DNA of 64,000 nucleotides from Echinarachnius parma (taxonomy: Eukaryota > Echinodermata > Echinoidea > Clypeasteroida > Echinarachniidae). Position 1 is the first letter of the stretch. Each line of letters starts with the position of its first letter. This document shows, one piece after another, positions 21,865 to 34,075 of the stretch. Made by a program: the position numbers and the translations under genes. The DNA is taken from the NCBI GenBank assembly GCA_037951105.1, contig JBAMJV010001781.1:1-64000 (forward strand), read 5' to 3'. Below the pieces are notes generated by a model that had not been told where the DNA came from, did no database searches, and saw nothing but the letters and a program-made list of their open reading frames with translations.

Positions 21865-22900
21865 TACAAACAGAAGTTCAAGATGTGGAAACACACCTAC
21901 AGCAATATCAATATGCATTCCTTCTGTGCTGTTTATGTATCATTGTATACAAATATGGTTGTGTTCACATAGCTAATTTTGCATTCAGGTATATTCAGGC
22001 AGTGTAAAACACATACTGTACAGAAGTTTGTGTAGTGGAAACACACCTAGAGCGATATGCATTCCTTCTGTGCTGTTTCTGTGTCATAATTGGATACAAA
22101 TATGGATGTGTTTACATAGTTCAATTAGTTTGTTAAAGTCTGCATGAGATTTATAAGTGGTCAGATAAATTGATATTCATGCAGTGTAAACATAAACAGA
22201 AGCACATGCAGTGGAAACACACCTAGAGTAATGCATTCCTTCTGTGTTGTTTATAAATGTATCATCGTAGTATGAACAGGTTGTGTTCGCATAGCTCCAT
22301 AAGTTTTTTACAGTCTGCATTAGGTAAGTTGTCAGACAAATTGATATTCATGCAGTGTAAACATAAACAGAAGCACAGGCAGTGGAAACACACCTACAGC
22401 AATATGCATTCCTTCTGTGCTGTTTATGTATCATTGTAGTATGAAAATATGGGTGTGTTCGCATAGCTCCATAAGATTTTTACAGTCTGCATAATTAGGT
22501 AAGTTGTTGGCAAATTGATATTCATGCAGTGTAAACATAAACAGAAGCACAGGCAGTGGAAACACACCTACAGCAATATGCATTCCTTCTGTGCTGTTTA
22601 TGTATCATCGTAGTATAAACATATGGGTGTGTTCGCATAGCTCCAAGAAGTTTGTGGAAGTGTGCATAATTAATTAGATAATTTATTAGTTGTTAGACAA
22701 CTGATATTCGTTTAGTGTAAACACAAACAATTCTAAGACTAAGCACATCTAGTGGAAACACACCTAGAGCAATGTATATTTCATATCAGTGTGTTCACAT
22801 AGCTCAGGAAGCGTGTGAAAGTCTGATTTAATTAGATAATGTATTAATTAGTTGTCAGACAAGTTGATATACCGTGGAAAGATAACACTACACTCTACAG
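21865..22900 (+). repeat. Tandem array, unit about 150-195 bp, six copies
   Basis: The unit is CAGAAGCACAGGCAGTGGAAACACACCTACAGCAATATGCATTCCTTCTGTGCTGTTTATGTATCAT...GGGTGTGTTCGCATAGCTCC...TTGATATTCATGCAGTGTAAACATAAA. Starts lie near 21869, 22021, 22199, 22370, 22543 and 22738, the last diverged. The array seems non-coding. The short frames over it change from copy to copy. Confidence 0.93.
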
Positions 22901-23690
22901 TGACAATATTTTCTTCTTTGCTGTTTTATGAAGTTGAATTTGTATACAACTTTTATCCTACCCTCGCGCGATGTTGACGCCCGAACTTTGTGTTAACACA
23001 ACCTACATATATTGCGTTGCAACGTCAATTTGGCGGTAATTAAGACTCATCGCATGCCCTTCGGCACAGCAGGTGTATGGGCCTGATGAGTGCAGTATCA
23101 TATTATGTTGCTTTGAGAATCACTACAGTATGTGTTATACTATGAGTGTTTGCACATCTTATTGTGAACTCATTATAAGTACAATGTAGTCTCATTGACT
23201 CATTCAACAAATTTTGTGAAATTTCCTGACACTGCAGTATGAACCCAAACTAACAAGATAGAGAGAATGGGCAACAGGGAATGCAGTTTTTGAATTAATG
23301 ATTTGACAATGCAAACATTATTTGTATGTATGATACCATGAACCTAGGTAGTAGGTTCATGATGATACATACAGGGCTTGTCAAGATGGCACCGTGTACA
23401 TACATTACATGTAGTTTACAAATCCATTTTTACAAATCCTTGCATTTGATGAGGAGCTTATCTTTGAACAGAATTCCTTCAGAGTGAGCTTCATACTAGC
23501 GTAACACTATCAAATGACACGGCTGGTTCGTGTACTGACAGATGGATGGATTATTTTGTTTGGTACATGTATGTACGTACACCTTTTCATGTTAGAACAT
23601 GTTAGGACGTTAGCCTTGATTTCAAGCTTATGTGCCATAACATCACGATTCAAATTCATTTAATTTTCTAAACAGAAGTACAGTATATAA
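22901..23690. other. Unassigned intronic stretch
   Basis: No gene or family recognised. A short inverted repeat GATACCATGAACCTAGGTAGTAGGTTCATGATGATAC lies near 23330-23366. Confidence 0.4.
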
Positions 23691-24720
23691 ATAGACTAAC
23701 AATGCTCAGTTTACAATGTACATCTAGTAATCCAGTAATCTATTTGATCATTTGTTTGTTCATTCATTCATTCATTAATTTATGTGTGTTCATTCATTTG
23801 TTTGTTCATTCCTTTGTTTGTCCGTTCATTCATTTATTCAATCATTCATTTCAATTACACATACTGTACGCTGTAGACTAATACAGTAAACAATATAATA
23901 AAACACTCACCTCACAGTCACAGTCACATACTTAGTCATGAAGCATGTCTACACAACACATCTCATGTGCAAACAATGTAATGTGTGCAGACATTTAATT
24001 TATTTGTTTGTTTATCAAGTTCATTCTTTGTTCATTCATTAATTAATTTATGTGTTCATTCATTTGTTTGTTCATTCCTTTGTTTGTCCGTTCATTTATT
24101 TATTCAGTCATTCATTTCAACTGCACACACTGTACGCTGTAGACTAAAACAGTAAACAATAGAATAAAACATCCATCTCATAGTTGTTTTTTCGTTCATT
24201 CATTCAATCATTCATTCATTTCAATTTGTACAATGTAGACTAATACAGTAAAACAATGAAATAAAACATGCACCTCAACTTTCTGAGTCATACATTGTTA
24301 ATTATGTATGCAGATGGCATTGTGGCTCACATAACATTACAACACATGTGCAAAGACTACAAATATACTGTTATAATACACATAGTAATTCACCTTGAAA
24401 GTAGAGGCAATTTGATCTGCATAATATTTACAATGGACTGATTGTGTTGCCTTCACATTGCAATTATAATTACAATTACTATTGTCATTACACCTGTACA
24501 ATATAGACTAAAACAGTAAACAATAGAAATAAAACATGCATTTCTATCAGTCCTATAGATATAACATACAGGACACATCTCATGTACTAACAAATACAAT
24601 GTAAATGTAATTTTATGTATGCATATATATACACGTTTGTTTCTCCTTGAAAGTATCTATAGGCAATTTGATCTGCATAATGTTTACAATGGACTGATTG
24701 TGTTGCCTTCACATTCTCAA
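23691..24720 (+). repeat. Tandem array with TTCATTCATTTGTTTG blocks, about three to four copies
   Basis: The unit joins a CATTCATTCATTAATTTATGTG/TTTGTTTGTTCATTCCTTTG block, a TGTACGCTGTAGACTAATACAGTAAACAATA block and a CATCTCATGTGCAAACAATG block. In the later copies it also carries GGCAATTTGATCTGCATAAT...GACTGATTGTGTTGCCTTCACATT (24403 and 24661). The period is about 240-300 bp. Confidence 0.85.
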
Positions 24721-25604
24721 ACATGTTACAAATCTGTTGGCAAGTAGCTTAGCTCCCAGACTTCTGGATTATTTTGCACATTTATTTCATCTCTACTTCT
24801 CTAGTATCAATGGAACATGGCAAAGTTGACCAAAATAGCTTACACATGTTCCACGATGTCAAAATGCAATACACTATCGTGGATGAATAAAACAAGTCCA
24901 AGTAGCTTTGCAACAAAGTCATGAAAGTACTGTACTACAGATGTAATACAGATGTTTGTGGGTTTGTCCTTATGGTATGAAATCGTTACTTGCGCATTAA
25001 AAAAAGGGAAGAAATTTGAATTATATTTAGTTATTGATGAACAAATTTAAATTGAATGAACTGCCAATAAACAGCAACAACAACAACATGTGAGGTATAC
25101 AGGTTAAGGAAGATTTAAAGATCTATATGCAGTGTGTATGATTGTGATACACATTCCTCCCCAGAATGCCTGATAGTACTGATAGATACCCTGCTGATTC
25201 AGGGATAAAGCTGTCAACCCCATGTATTAGTCAGACAGGCAAAGTTCATACGAGGTCATGTTTTTAGGACCCTACATGTAGGTGTAGTTGAACATGCAGG
25301 TATTTGTTGATCATTCACTGCAATGTTAGTTACTCCAGGGTTTTGGGCTATTAAAAAATACTCAGGGGCTGGGGGCAAATTTGCCCCCCCCCCCCTGAAA
25401 TACCCAAAAGAGCTCATGAAAATCATCACAGATCGAGCCCCCATAAATTTGCATACAGTTCAATGCAAAACATATTTCATAGTGTTATTTGCATGCAATT
25501 GCAGGCAAGCTTGAAATTATTATTTAGTTAATATCACCCTCGAATAGACTACTCTCCATGTTTTACATAATTTGTAGATGTTTGATACATTGATTGAATA
25601 TAAT
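24721..25604. other. Unassigned intronic stretch
   Basis: Nothing recognised beyond a C run at 25384-25396 inside a GGGGCTGGGGGCAAATTTGCCCCC hairpin. Confidence 0.4.
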
Positions 25605-25672
25605 TGTGACCGGCTATAGCAAAACCCACATTAATTGCCTACAAGTGCAGGGTTATGCTATAGCGGGTCACA
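25605..25672. repeat. 68-bp hairpin with GTGACCCGCTATAGCA arms
   Basis: GTGACCGGCTATAGCAAAACCC on the left pairs with GGGTTATGCTATAGCGGGTCAC on the right, two mismatches, loop about 23 bases. Confidence 0.85.
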
Positions 25673-25678
25673 TATAAT

Positions 25679-25924
25679 GACCCGTATTCACAAAGGAGGT
25701 TTGTAGGAGGAGGTTTGTAGGAGGTTTGTACAAACCATGGTTTGACCAAGGTTTACATCTATGGAATGCCATTTGTAAACTGATGGAGAAGGAATGTAAA
25801 CTCCATACTTGTTTACAATGTTGATTTACAATTTACGGTATGCGAAGCAGCATTCCATAGATGTAAACCATGGTCAAACCATGGTTTGTACAAACCACCT
25901 ACAAACCTCCTTTGTGAATACAGG
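25679..25924. mobile_element. Palindromic MITE with GTATTCACAAAGGAGGTTTG ends
   Basis: The left arm GTATTCACAAAGGAGGTTTG, TACAAACCATGGTTTGACC and TTTACATCTATGGAATGC mirrors the right arm over about 90 bases. The left arm has an extra AGGAGGTTTGT duplication. No clear target duplication, no coding. Confidence 0.88.
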
Positions 25925-26146
25925 CCAATATGTTTTGATGTGAATGTCTTCATTGCATTATACCCCATATATCAGCCACTGGGGAAAGTTCAGTTTGGGT
26001 CACACAGGCTGGCACAGTGTCATATCAAGGTCATGTTATACTAGTTATGCTAAAGGTTGGGGTCAGCCTAATCAGTGTTAAAGTTCATGGTAACGTGTCA
26101 TCACATTTACTACATCAGTGCTTGAAATAGAACAGAAGATGTCGTA

Positions 26147-26688
26147 TTAAAGGGATAGTTGAGTTTTGGTAAAGAGAGTACAGTTTTGGTCAAACTAATA
26201 GTTATAACTTTACCATGCTCGAAAGGAATACAAAATTACAAACAACTTTAGAAGTAAAAAGCCTGTTATCATTCAAAAAGAGCCGTTGAAACTTGAAAAT
26301 CAAGAGGGCACTCTCTAAAAATTAATTGGTTTCAAGCATTTAAAATAAAATATTGTGCATGTGATGTTTCGTTGAAATAGTGTTTAGATAATCAACAACT
26401 ATTTAAAAACCTCTTTTGTTAATTTTTTAAAAGAGGAGGTATATATTTCTAAATTGTTTAACGGCTGGTTCAAAATTATAGAATATTTGTGGGGCCCAAC
26501 AATTATTACATTGAAATGGTAAATGTTTATTGATATTTCAGCCGTTTCTGAACCGATTTTGATCAAATAAAGTTTATTCTGTCATTAAAATTGTATGCTC
26601 TTTCAAATTTGACACTCAGTTTTTTATCATCTCACAACAAAATTATTCCGTGTAGTGCCCTCTATACCAAACTCAACTATCCCTTTAA
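26147..26688 (+). mobile_element. TTAA element, family A, copy 2
   Basis: TTAAAGGGATAGTTGAGTTTT to ACTCAACTATCCCTTTAA. The interior includes TTCAAAAAGAGCCGTTGAAA, AGAGGGCACTCTC, and TCAGCCGTTTCTGAACCG. A good reference copy for the family. Confidence 0.94.
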
Positions 26689-27512
26689 TCTCTGAGCACT
26701 GTTTATTGTGGTTCCAGGGTCACATGATCAGTGTTAAAGGTCACGGTAATGTGTCATCTTAAATTTGCCTCATTGCTTGAAATAAAGCAGATCTGTTGCA
26801 TTTAAATCACATGTTGGCTTTACAATTATGGGTTCTACTGTATTTCAAAGAAATATACATGCTATGGCAGTTCTTTAAATTTCTTTCCTGGTAGTCCATG
26901 GACTCCATGGATACAATTATACAAACATTTCATAAACTTTTGTTTCATAGAAATGCACAGGGACTCGGTTTGGTTTAATAGCAATTGAAATGCCAGAACA
27001 GGCCCACTAAAATCATAGAAATCATACAATTAAATTTATTTATAAATGTATTTATTTTATTATTTTTAAAAAGTTAAATTTATGTAAAACAATTTGTAGT
27101 GAGCTTAAATTTCAAATACCACTGCAGTTTGAATAGCCCACTAAATTGAAATGTATTGTTTCCTGTACAGACTGTATCAGGGTAGGAAATACTTGTACTG
27201 GTGCTATTGGCGATTTTGCCCCCTAATTTTCGAAATAGCCCCCTGAAAACAGTAGGTAGCCCCTAAAATGACCATAGCTTATTATGTGAACATTCTCTGG
27301 ATATTCATCACTCATCAGATTGGAAAAGTAGCCCCCTAAAATTAGAAATTAATTCCTGCATTGGACTGTATCCATGTGATCTACCTACATAGCTGTAGAC
27401 CACAGTATAAACTTGGGGAATGCTAAACAGGGGTATAGCCCTCAAAATGTCAGAACAAGCCCCCCCCCCCCCCCCCCCCTAAAATCATAACACAATTTGC
27501 AGTTTAGTTAGC
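26689..27512. other. Intronic stretch with an old duplication and a GCCCCCT-rich segment
   Basis: CAGTGTTAAAGTTCATGGTAACGTGTCATCA (near 26070) is repeated as CAGTGTTAAAGGTCACGGTAATGTGTCATCT (near 26730), flanking the family A insertion. A degenerate TAGCCCCCTAAAAT repeat lies at 27215-27345 and 27435-27485, similar to 40860-40975 and 46045-46195. Confidence 0.5.
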
Positions 27513-27905
27513 TTAAAGGGACTTAGTAACATTGTCCAAATCCTCAAAATAATGTTTTTATTCTAGCGGTTCCCTCATACCTTGTTGTATTCGTATTACC
27601 AATAAAATCATGGGACAGGTTTCGGTTTTTCAAATTTCCCTTTCGTTACAAAGATATGTACGATCAAAGTATTCAGATAAGAAAAACTCCGGTGGAGTTT
27701 TTCTTACTGTGTACAAAGTGAGTGCAGTGAGTTAGTGACTATCACTTTGCATTTTTGCTCATTACTAGGCCATGCAATGTCCATTTGACTTGAAATTTTC
27801 ACACAATACCCTGTGGACATATGAGATAACAACAATATACATTGCATCAACCATTCATCACTTTTTACACATGTCAACAAAGTTACATGTACTAGATCCC
27901 TTTAA
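27513..27905 (+). mobile_element. TTAA element, family B
   Basis: TTAAAGGGACTTAGTAACATTG to ACTAGATCCCTTTAA, complete. A small insertion ACATGT sits in the right terminus. Confidence 0.93.
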
Positions 27906-28320
27906 ATATCAATCGACGCAGGCATGATACGCTCCAGTTTGAATAGCCTAATAAATTGGAGTGTAAATTCCTGTACACACTGTATCCATATTAGATTTTG
28001 ACTCTGTTTTGTCTAGATGCGCTTTAATAGCGTGCTTTCGCGCTAACATTCAAACTGACATTCAAATTGAGTTTTGTTTACTCAGATCAGTTCAAATAAA
28101 TCCCTGACGAAGCCCTATGGGGGAAAATTAGGAAAGAAACTATGTTTCCTTACGGTGATTTTGTAACGTTTTGTTTGCCTGTATGTATCCATATTATGTA
28201 TGTATTGTACCTATCACAGTACATGCTATCTAGTAGCTACATGTACCTGCACGTAGTATATATGTGACATGTACAGAGTAATTTCATCAACTGTTATATA
28301 TCCTCTAATTATCCATCAGG
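27906..28320. other. Unassigned intronic stretch
   Basis: Nothing recognised. Confidence 0.4.
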
Positions 28321-29128
28321 CAGCCGAGCCCTCATATTGACCATGGCGTGATGGGCTTGCCATACGGCCAACTTTCCAATTAATGGCAGGCAAAGATAGG
28401 GTGTGCGACTGCCGATCAATGCAATATGACCTACATTTATGTAGGTTCTCACTCGAATGTATTGATGGCACTGAAGTAGTCACATGAATTTATTTATGTT
28501 TAAAAGCGTATTAATGTTTCCAAGCAACTTGTTAAGTTGTCTAGATTAAATGGGGCATTTTAGAAATTGCCGGCTTTGCTAAACATTGTTTAGAACCATT
28601 ATCCATTGCTTTGAATAGCTTCGCCATAACACTTCAATGATACTCCTTGATGATGATGAAGATAATGGTGGTGGTGGTGGTGACAATCATGATGATGATG
28701 GTTGGTAGGGATGAGCAAGTTGATGATGGGCATGAGGATGATAATGAAGATGATAATCATCATGCTGATATTGGTGATGATGAAGATGATGATGTTGATG
28801 TACTTGCCATACGGCGAACTTTCCAGTTAACGGCAGCCAGGATTGCCTCTCATCAGCGGTGTGTGTGTGTGTGACTGCCGATCAATGCAATATAACTTCT
28901 CGGTTCTCACTCGCGTACATGTTATGTAAGGATAATCTCACATGATGATGATGATGGTGGTGGTCATGATGAAGATGGTGATGGTGATGATGATGATGAA
29001 GATGATAATGATGATGATGATGATGATGCTGATAAAGAATAAGACGAAAATGAAGACATAGACAAATTAAAAGACAAAGACAAAGATTAGTATGGTGTTG
29101 GTGATGATGATGATGGTGGTGGTGATGG

Positions 29129-29160
<32 letters not shown>

Positions 29161-30275
29161 ATGGTGATGATGATTGTGATTGTGATGCTTATGATGCAAA
29201 ATGTCATGTGATATTAACCTTGGCATGATGATGCGCCTGCCATGAGGCCAACTTTCCAATTAATAGCAGGCAAGGTTAGGGTGTGTGACTGCCGATCAAT
29301 GCAATATGAGATGGATTCTCACTAGAATATTGTTATGTAATGATAATCTCGCATGGTGATGATGGTGAAGATGATTATGATGATGATTATGATGCTTATG
29401 ATAAAAACAAATAATTTCATATTGACCATGACATGATGCGCTTGCCATAAGGCCAACTTTTCAATTAATGGCAGGCAAGGTTAGTGTGTGTGTGACTGAC
29501 TATCAATGCAATGTAACCTGGATTGACAGGTTCTTACTAGAGAATTATTATGCAAGGTTCATCTCACATGGTGATGATGATAGTGGTGGTGTTGGTGATG
29601 ATGGAGATGATGATTGATGGTGATGATGATGGTGATGGTGATGGTGATGGTGATGGTGATGGTGATGGTGATGGTGATGGTGATGGTGATGATGATGGTG
29701 ATGGTGATGGTGATGGTGGTGGTGATGGTGGTGGTGATGGTGATGGTGATGGTGATGGTGATGGTGATGGTGATGGTGATGGTGATGGTGATGATGATAA
29801 TGATGATAATGATGATAATGATGATAATGATGATGATGGTGATGATGATGGAGATGATGATTGATGGTGATGATGATGAAGATGATGATTTTGAAGATGA
29901 TGTCGATGTGCTTGCCATAAGGCCAACTTTCCAATTAACGGCAGGTAAGATTAGCTCTCATCGGTGATGTGCGTGTACATGTATGTGTGACTGCCGATCA
30001 ATGCAATATGACCTACATGTACTTTATGTAGGTTCTCACTACGTGCATTTATGTTTATAAAGCATTGTAATGTTACCAAACAACTTGTCCATTTTTAATC
30101 GGGACTGTTGCCCGACATATACATCACCCATGGGAATGACTAGCTGTGATATCAGACTTCGATACTACAAGGGTCATTTCATGATGATGATGATGTTGAT
30201 ACGCTTGCCATTAGGTCAACTTTCCAATTAACGGCAGGCGAGATTAGTGTGTGTGACAGCCGATCAATACAGTAT
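28321..30275 (+). repeat. Mosaic array: conserved core of about 110 bp alternating with GATGAT microsatellites
   Basis: A core CTTGCCATACGGCCAACTTTCCAATTAA.GGCAGGCAAGGTTAGGGTGTGTGACTGCCGATCAATGCAATATGACC...GGTTCTCACT occurs six times, near 28355, 28803, 29230, 29436, 29908 and 30203. Most spacers are (GATGAT)n or (GGTGAT)n of variable length. The longest, about 29570-29890, explains the long poly-His, poly-Asp/Gly and Met/Val open frames, which are not genes. Confidence 0.92.
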
Positions 30276-30469
30276 ATTGATTATAATGAGTTCTTTCCAT
30301 GCCTGTACGGTACATGTAAGTCTCCATTTAATAAGCAATGTAGTAACAAGTATACAAGTATCCATAGTCCATACATATTTTGTACCTTCGTCTGATCATT
30401 AATGATGAGATCCCTCCCGTGAAGTACGATTCCATTCCAGAGGTTTCAAGAATTTAGTTTGTAGTACCT

Positions 30470-30915
30470 TCTTATTTTCATTTCTGGTGAGAACCCAACC
30501 AGAACTTGTAATGCTCAATATCATCCCAAATACCATGGATTCTGGAACTAACAAACTTATGTACACTCCTTTGCTTTCATGACAAATGACAAATGAAATG
30601 GTTCACATTCTAAAATTTAAAAACAAAGATACAACATTTTCGTAGTGAGAATCTAACCTTGAACTAAGATATCTATCCCCATATAACACTAAAAGAACAA
30701 TGTCATCCCAAATACCAGGGATTCCACATTTGTACAACAAAATATGTGAAGGTTTATCCAATTTAGGTACAATTTAGAAGTGACTGTTCTCAATGTCATT
30801 CTAAAATATGTTTTTCCTAGTGAGAACCTAGTTCTGAACTAAGATGTCTGTCTCCATATAACACTAATGAACAATGTCATCCCAAATACCTGGGATTCCA
30901 GAGGTTGCAAGTACA
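30470..30915 (+). repeat. Tandem array, unit about 175-185 bp, three copies
   Basis: AGTGAGAACCTAGTTCTGAACTAAGATGTCTGTCTCCATATAACACTAATGAACAATGTCATCCCAAATACC.GGGATTCC appears at about 30485, 30643 and 30818. The first copy is the most diverged. Confidence 0.88.
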
Positions 30916-32495
30916 CTCTCTCTCTCCCTTTTATTACAACCATTCCCAAGTGCACCATCTTAAAGCTACAATGGAGTTTTGTGCACAGTAGAATTTGTAT
31001 CAAGATAGATAATGCTGTCAAAAGCATTAGCATCGTGTACATGTACGGTATTGTAAATTAAATTGTGTTTCACATCAATGTTGTTATTAAGAGCTGAACA
31101 TTCCTTCAAAATGCAAATCAAATCTAGCTCATCATGTAGGATGAAAGTGGAACCTGATACATTGTACACACAGACACTTAACATAGGAACTTTTAAGACA
31201 TTGAATATTTTTTTGGCGAGCAAATAGAAATTTTTTTTTTTTAAAAACACGAATTTGTGCAATTTTGCTGGTAAGAGGCAAGTAGAGGTAAATCACACAG
31301 ACACACACTCGTTAAGCTTTCAGTGGAATTCAAACAAATGATACAAACATTCTTCAACCAATTTCTCAGAAAATGGTATGAACTTTCTACCAATACCTGA
31401 GTGTCTCTTTAACTCACAGGGTGGCCTCACATACAACATACATCATACAGTGCAGCATTCAGGGTTAGCTAGGATATAGGGCAGAGGGGGGGGGGGGGGG
31501 GGGGGGGAGCCAAGAGTGTGTTTTGTGTGTATCTAGGTGTGTGTGCGCATCTGTGGCGCGTGGGTGTGATTGTGTTAGAATGTGTGTTCGCTCATTTATA
31601 GTCATAGAAGAGGACAGATTACAAAGAAAATTTCCATGATTGATGGATCTGAAACAATGAGGTGTTCTTGGATGAGTACTAAGCAAAATAAGCAAAAAAG
31701 CTGTCCGCCAAAGTACACACATCATGTACTTTCAGAATGTAGAAATTTGTTCTTGTGTGTGTGTGTTACCTACTCACTGGTGTGTTTCCAGATATTTGGT
31801 TGGGGAGGGGTGTATAAGGGGGAGGGTTTGTTGAGGGGGGGGGGGGGGGGGGGCATTGAGAGTAGCGAATCCTATTTGTCTACAACTACAAGTCTTTAGA
31901 AATATCTCTACTCCACGGGGAGCATTCCATCTTAGCTGCTCGTCATGGATATACAAATCAAATACTGTAGACATTCACTCAAGTATGGTACAGTGAATGT
32001 AATGTAATGTTGGTACATGCATTATATCACCTCAGCAGTAGCAGCAATAACAACAACAAAAATAAAAGTAATTTTGCCAACGTACTGCCCATGAGTACAT
32101 GCTGTATCAACTACATAATGTAATCTCCAGTTTCCTTTTCAAATTTATGCAATTAGAAAATAAATTGAATCATGTGAACTTTAATATTCAATTGCTATTT
32201 TGAAAAACTGAAATTGCTATTATTAATACCTCCCAAAATCAATTTCTATTACACTTTTTCCGCGCACCGCGAATAACTCGCAGTTGAGGAATCGAATCGA
32301 TACTGAATTAATGAGGAATATAAGTTCATCTGTCCTACGTTCCGCATGGTAATAATGAATTCCGCACAGAATTGGGTGTTATCTCCATTGATGATAATGG
32401 ACATCGCATAATTCATCAACCCACAAACGGTGGGACATGTACTGCGTTGAAAAATGTAATTATGCAGCGCTAGATAAAAACAATTATTTGTCAAG
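30916..32495. other. Intronic stretch with G runs and no gene
   Basis: Two long G runs (about 31486-31507 and 31835-31853) and TG-rich stretches are the only notable features. The open frames across them have no protein family character. Confidence 0.45.
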
Positions 32496-32782
32496 TCTGG
32501 CAAGAATCTAAGCAAGCCTCCCTCCACACTAATTTTTTTTTCTGTACTGGCCCGTTCGGGCAAGTAAAATGATAAAAGCTTACATTCTACTTGCCCCAAT
32601 ATATAATTGACTTGCCCTCTTCAAGATGCGAGTAACACATGTTATATAAAATTACATTGTACTCTCATAGTCGAACAATTATTTAGTTGCCCGATCAGAC
32701 AATTTATGAAATTTGACTTGCCCTACAGTACATCAACTTTTACTTGCCCGGACAAGCGGGCAAGTGCTAGTGTCGAGCCCTG
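32496..32782 (-). mobile_element. hAT-like GGGCAAGT-family MITE
   Basis: CTGGCCCGTTCGGGCAAGTAAAAT near the left and TTACTTGCCCGGACAAGCGGGCAAGTGCTAGTGTCGAGCCCTG at the right match the family. The terminus CAGGGCTCGACACT (complement) is of a hAT type common in animals. A further partial copy continues to about 33010. Confidence 0.7.
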
Positions 32783-33023
32783 TTTTTAGGACTTGCAAAG
32801 TCTGGCAAGTATCTAAGGAAATTGCTTGCCCCAAAACATGTTAGTGTTACTTGTCCGAATATTGTAAAAAAAAAGGAACATTCAATTTGTGACTGTCATC
32901 CATATTGCTCAAGAGAAATCAGTGATTAACATTTACATTTACTTGCCCTGGTTGGGGCAAGTGACTTCAATTTTCACTTGCCCTGGCTTGGCAAATGGGC
33001 AAGGATGTCTGTACAGTCCTGAA

Positions 33024-33220
33024 TACTGAAAACGTGGTAATGTTCGCCGATTTCGCGCTGAAGTTGGCGTCCGCAAATATTAAAACCCGCGAATATAAGT
33101 GCGCGATTTGCAATGCATGTGAACACTTGCTCGGCCACGAAATTAGAAACCCACGAATGTGTTTTTGTATCGCTCAGCGCGAAATATTAATCGCCGCGAA
33201 AAATAACAACGTTTACAGTA
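33024..33220. mobile_element. MITE with TACTGWAAACGT ends
   Basis: The left TACTGAAAACGTGGTAATGTTCGC and right AAATAACAACGTTTACAGTA are inverted. Subterminal CGCGAATAT and CGCGAAATATTAA phrases follow. The frame across it (starting MGKDVCTVL) is not a real gene. Confidence 0.75.
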
Positions 33221-33512
33221 TTACATCAACATCAACATCTTATCTCCATTCAATGATACACCCAATACATCAACCCAGATAACGGCACATGCAGCGCTAT
33301 GTAAATTGTAATGATGTATTTGCACAGCTTGTTAAATGCAAGTGAATGAAATGAATGACAGAGTGAAATTAATCTTCAAGCCTTGGCGCTGGAGAATAAA
33401 ATCAATTGAACTTAAAACTTAATAAGATACATTATTACCACAGCCTACATCTGTAACTAGGCTAGTTTGTGTGCACTACATAATACTTAAACCCCTTTCA
33501 GAGTGCAATGAT

Positions 33513-33546
33513 TTTCATCAGATGCGTCCGGACGCATCCGATGAAA
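33513..33546. repeat. 34-bp near-perfect palindrome
   Basis: TTTCATC, then GATGCGTCC and GGACGCATC, then GATGAAA form a self-complementary site with one mismatched pair and no loop, centred at 33529/33530. Confidence 0.9.
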
Positions 33547-33912
33547 CGGCCACCATGAATGGTACAGAGGAGAAATATCAGGGGAAATAGCCGATAGAAA
33601 GAAGAGAAATAGGTGATGAAATTCTCCTGCTCCATAGCAGGATAAAAAATTATTATATCGGTGTGACTACAATGGGTTCGGGAGAAAAACACTGATGAAA
33701 ATGGTAAAAGGTCATTATTTTGTTCCGGCCACTGTAGCGGCCCAGCTAACAAGCAATTGCGCAATAATTCTTCACTTCCGGCCGAAGCTCGCCCCAGCCA
33801 GTGAATTTCTCTGTCACTATGAATGGTGCACGTGGGCAAGCGTCGGTTTCATCTCTGTTTACACAAGGCAAATTCTATCAGTATTTTCATCGGTGTGACA
33901 CCAATAGAACTA

Positions 33913-34075
33913 CCGTATTTGTCGGTGTATTAACCGCTCCGGTGTATTAACCGCACCCCCTTAAAAAAAAAAAAAAAAAAAAAAGTGCGGTTAATACGGT
34001 CGTGTATTAACCCCCCCCCCCCTTTTTTTTTTTTTTTTTTTTAAAAGGTGCGGATAATACAGTCAGCAAATACGG
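33913..34075. mobile_element. TA-flanked MITE with CCGTATTTG ends, copy 1
   Basis: CCGTATTTGTCGGTGTATTAACCGC on the left is mirrored by AATACAGTCAGCAAATACGG on the right, flanked by TA. The interior repeats TGTATTAACCGC and has A, C and T runs. Confidence 0.88.

Noticed and set aside
23755-24240. CRISPR-like array from repeated TTCATTCATTTGTTTG blocks
   Set aside because: The repeats are simple TTCA/TTTG tracts within longer tandem units in a eukaryotic intron, with no uniform repeat and spacer pattern.
29548-29967. Long open frames rich in His, Asp/Gly, Met/Val, Ser/Pro or Ile/Thr on both strands
   Set aside because: All are translations of the GATGAT/GGTGAT microsatellite spacer. Every frame is open because the repeat lacks stops.
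32995-33282. A 95-codon frame with several cysteines (CAICNACEH), resembling a zinc-binding protein
   Set aside because: It falls almost wholly on a MITE with TACTGWAAACGT ends. The cysteine spacing fits no zinc finger.
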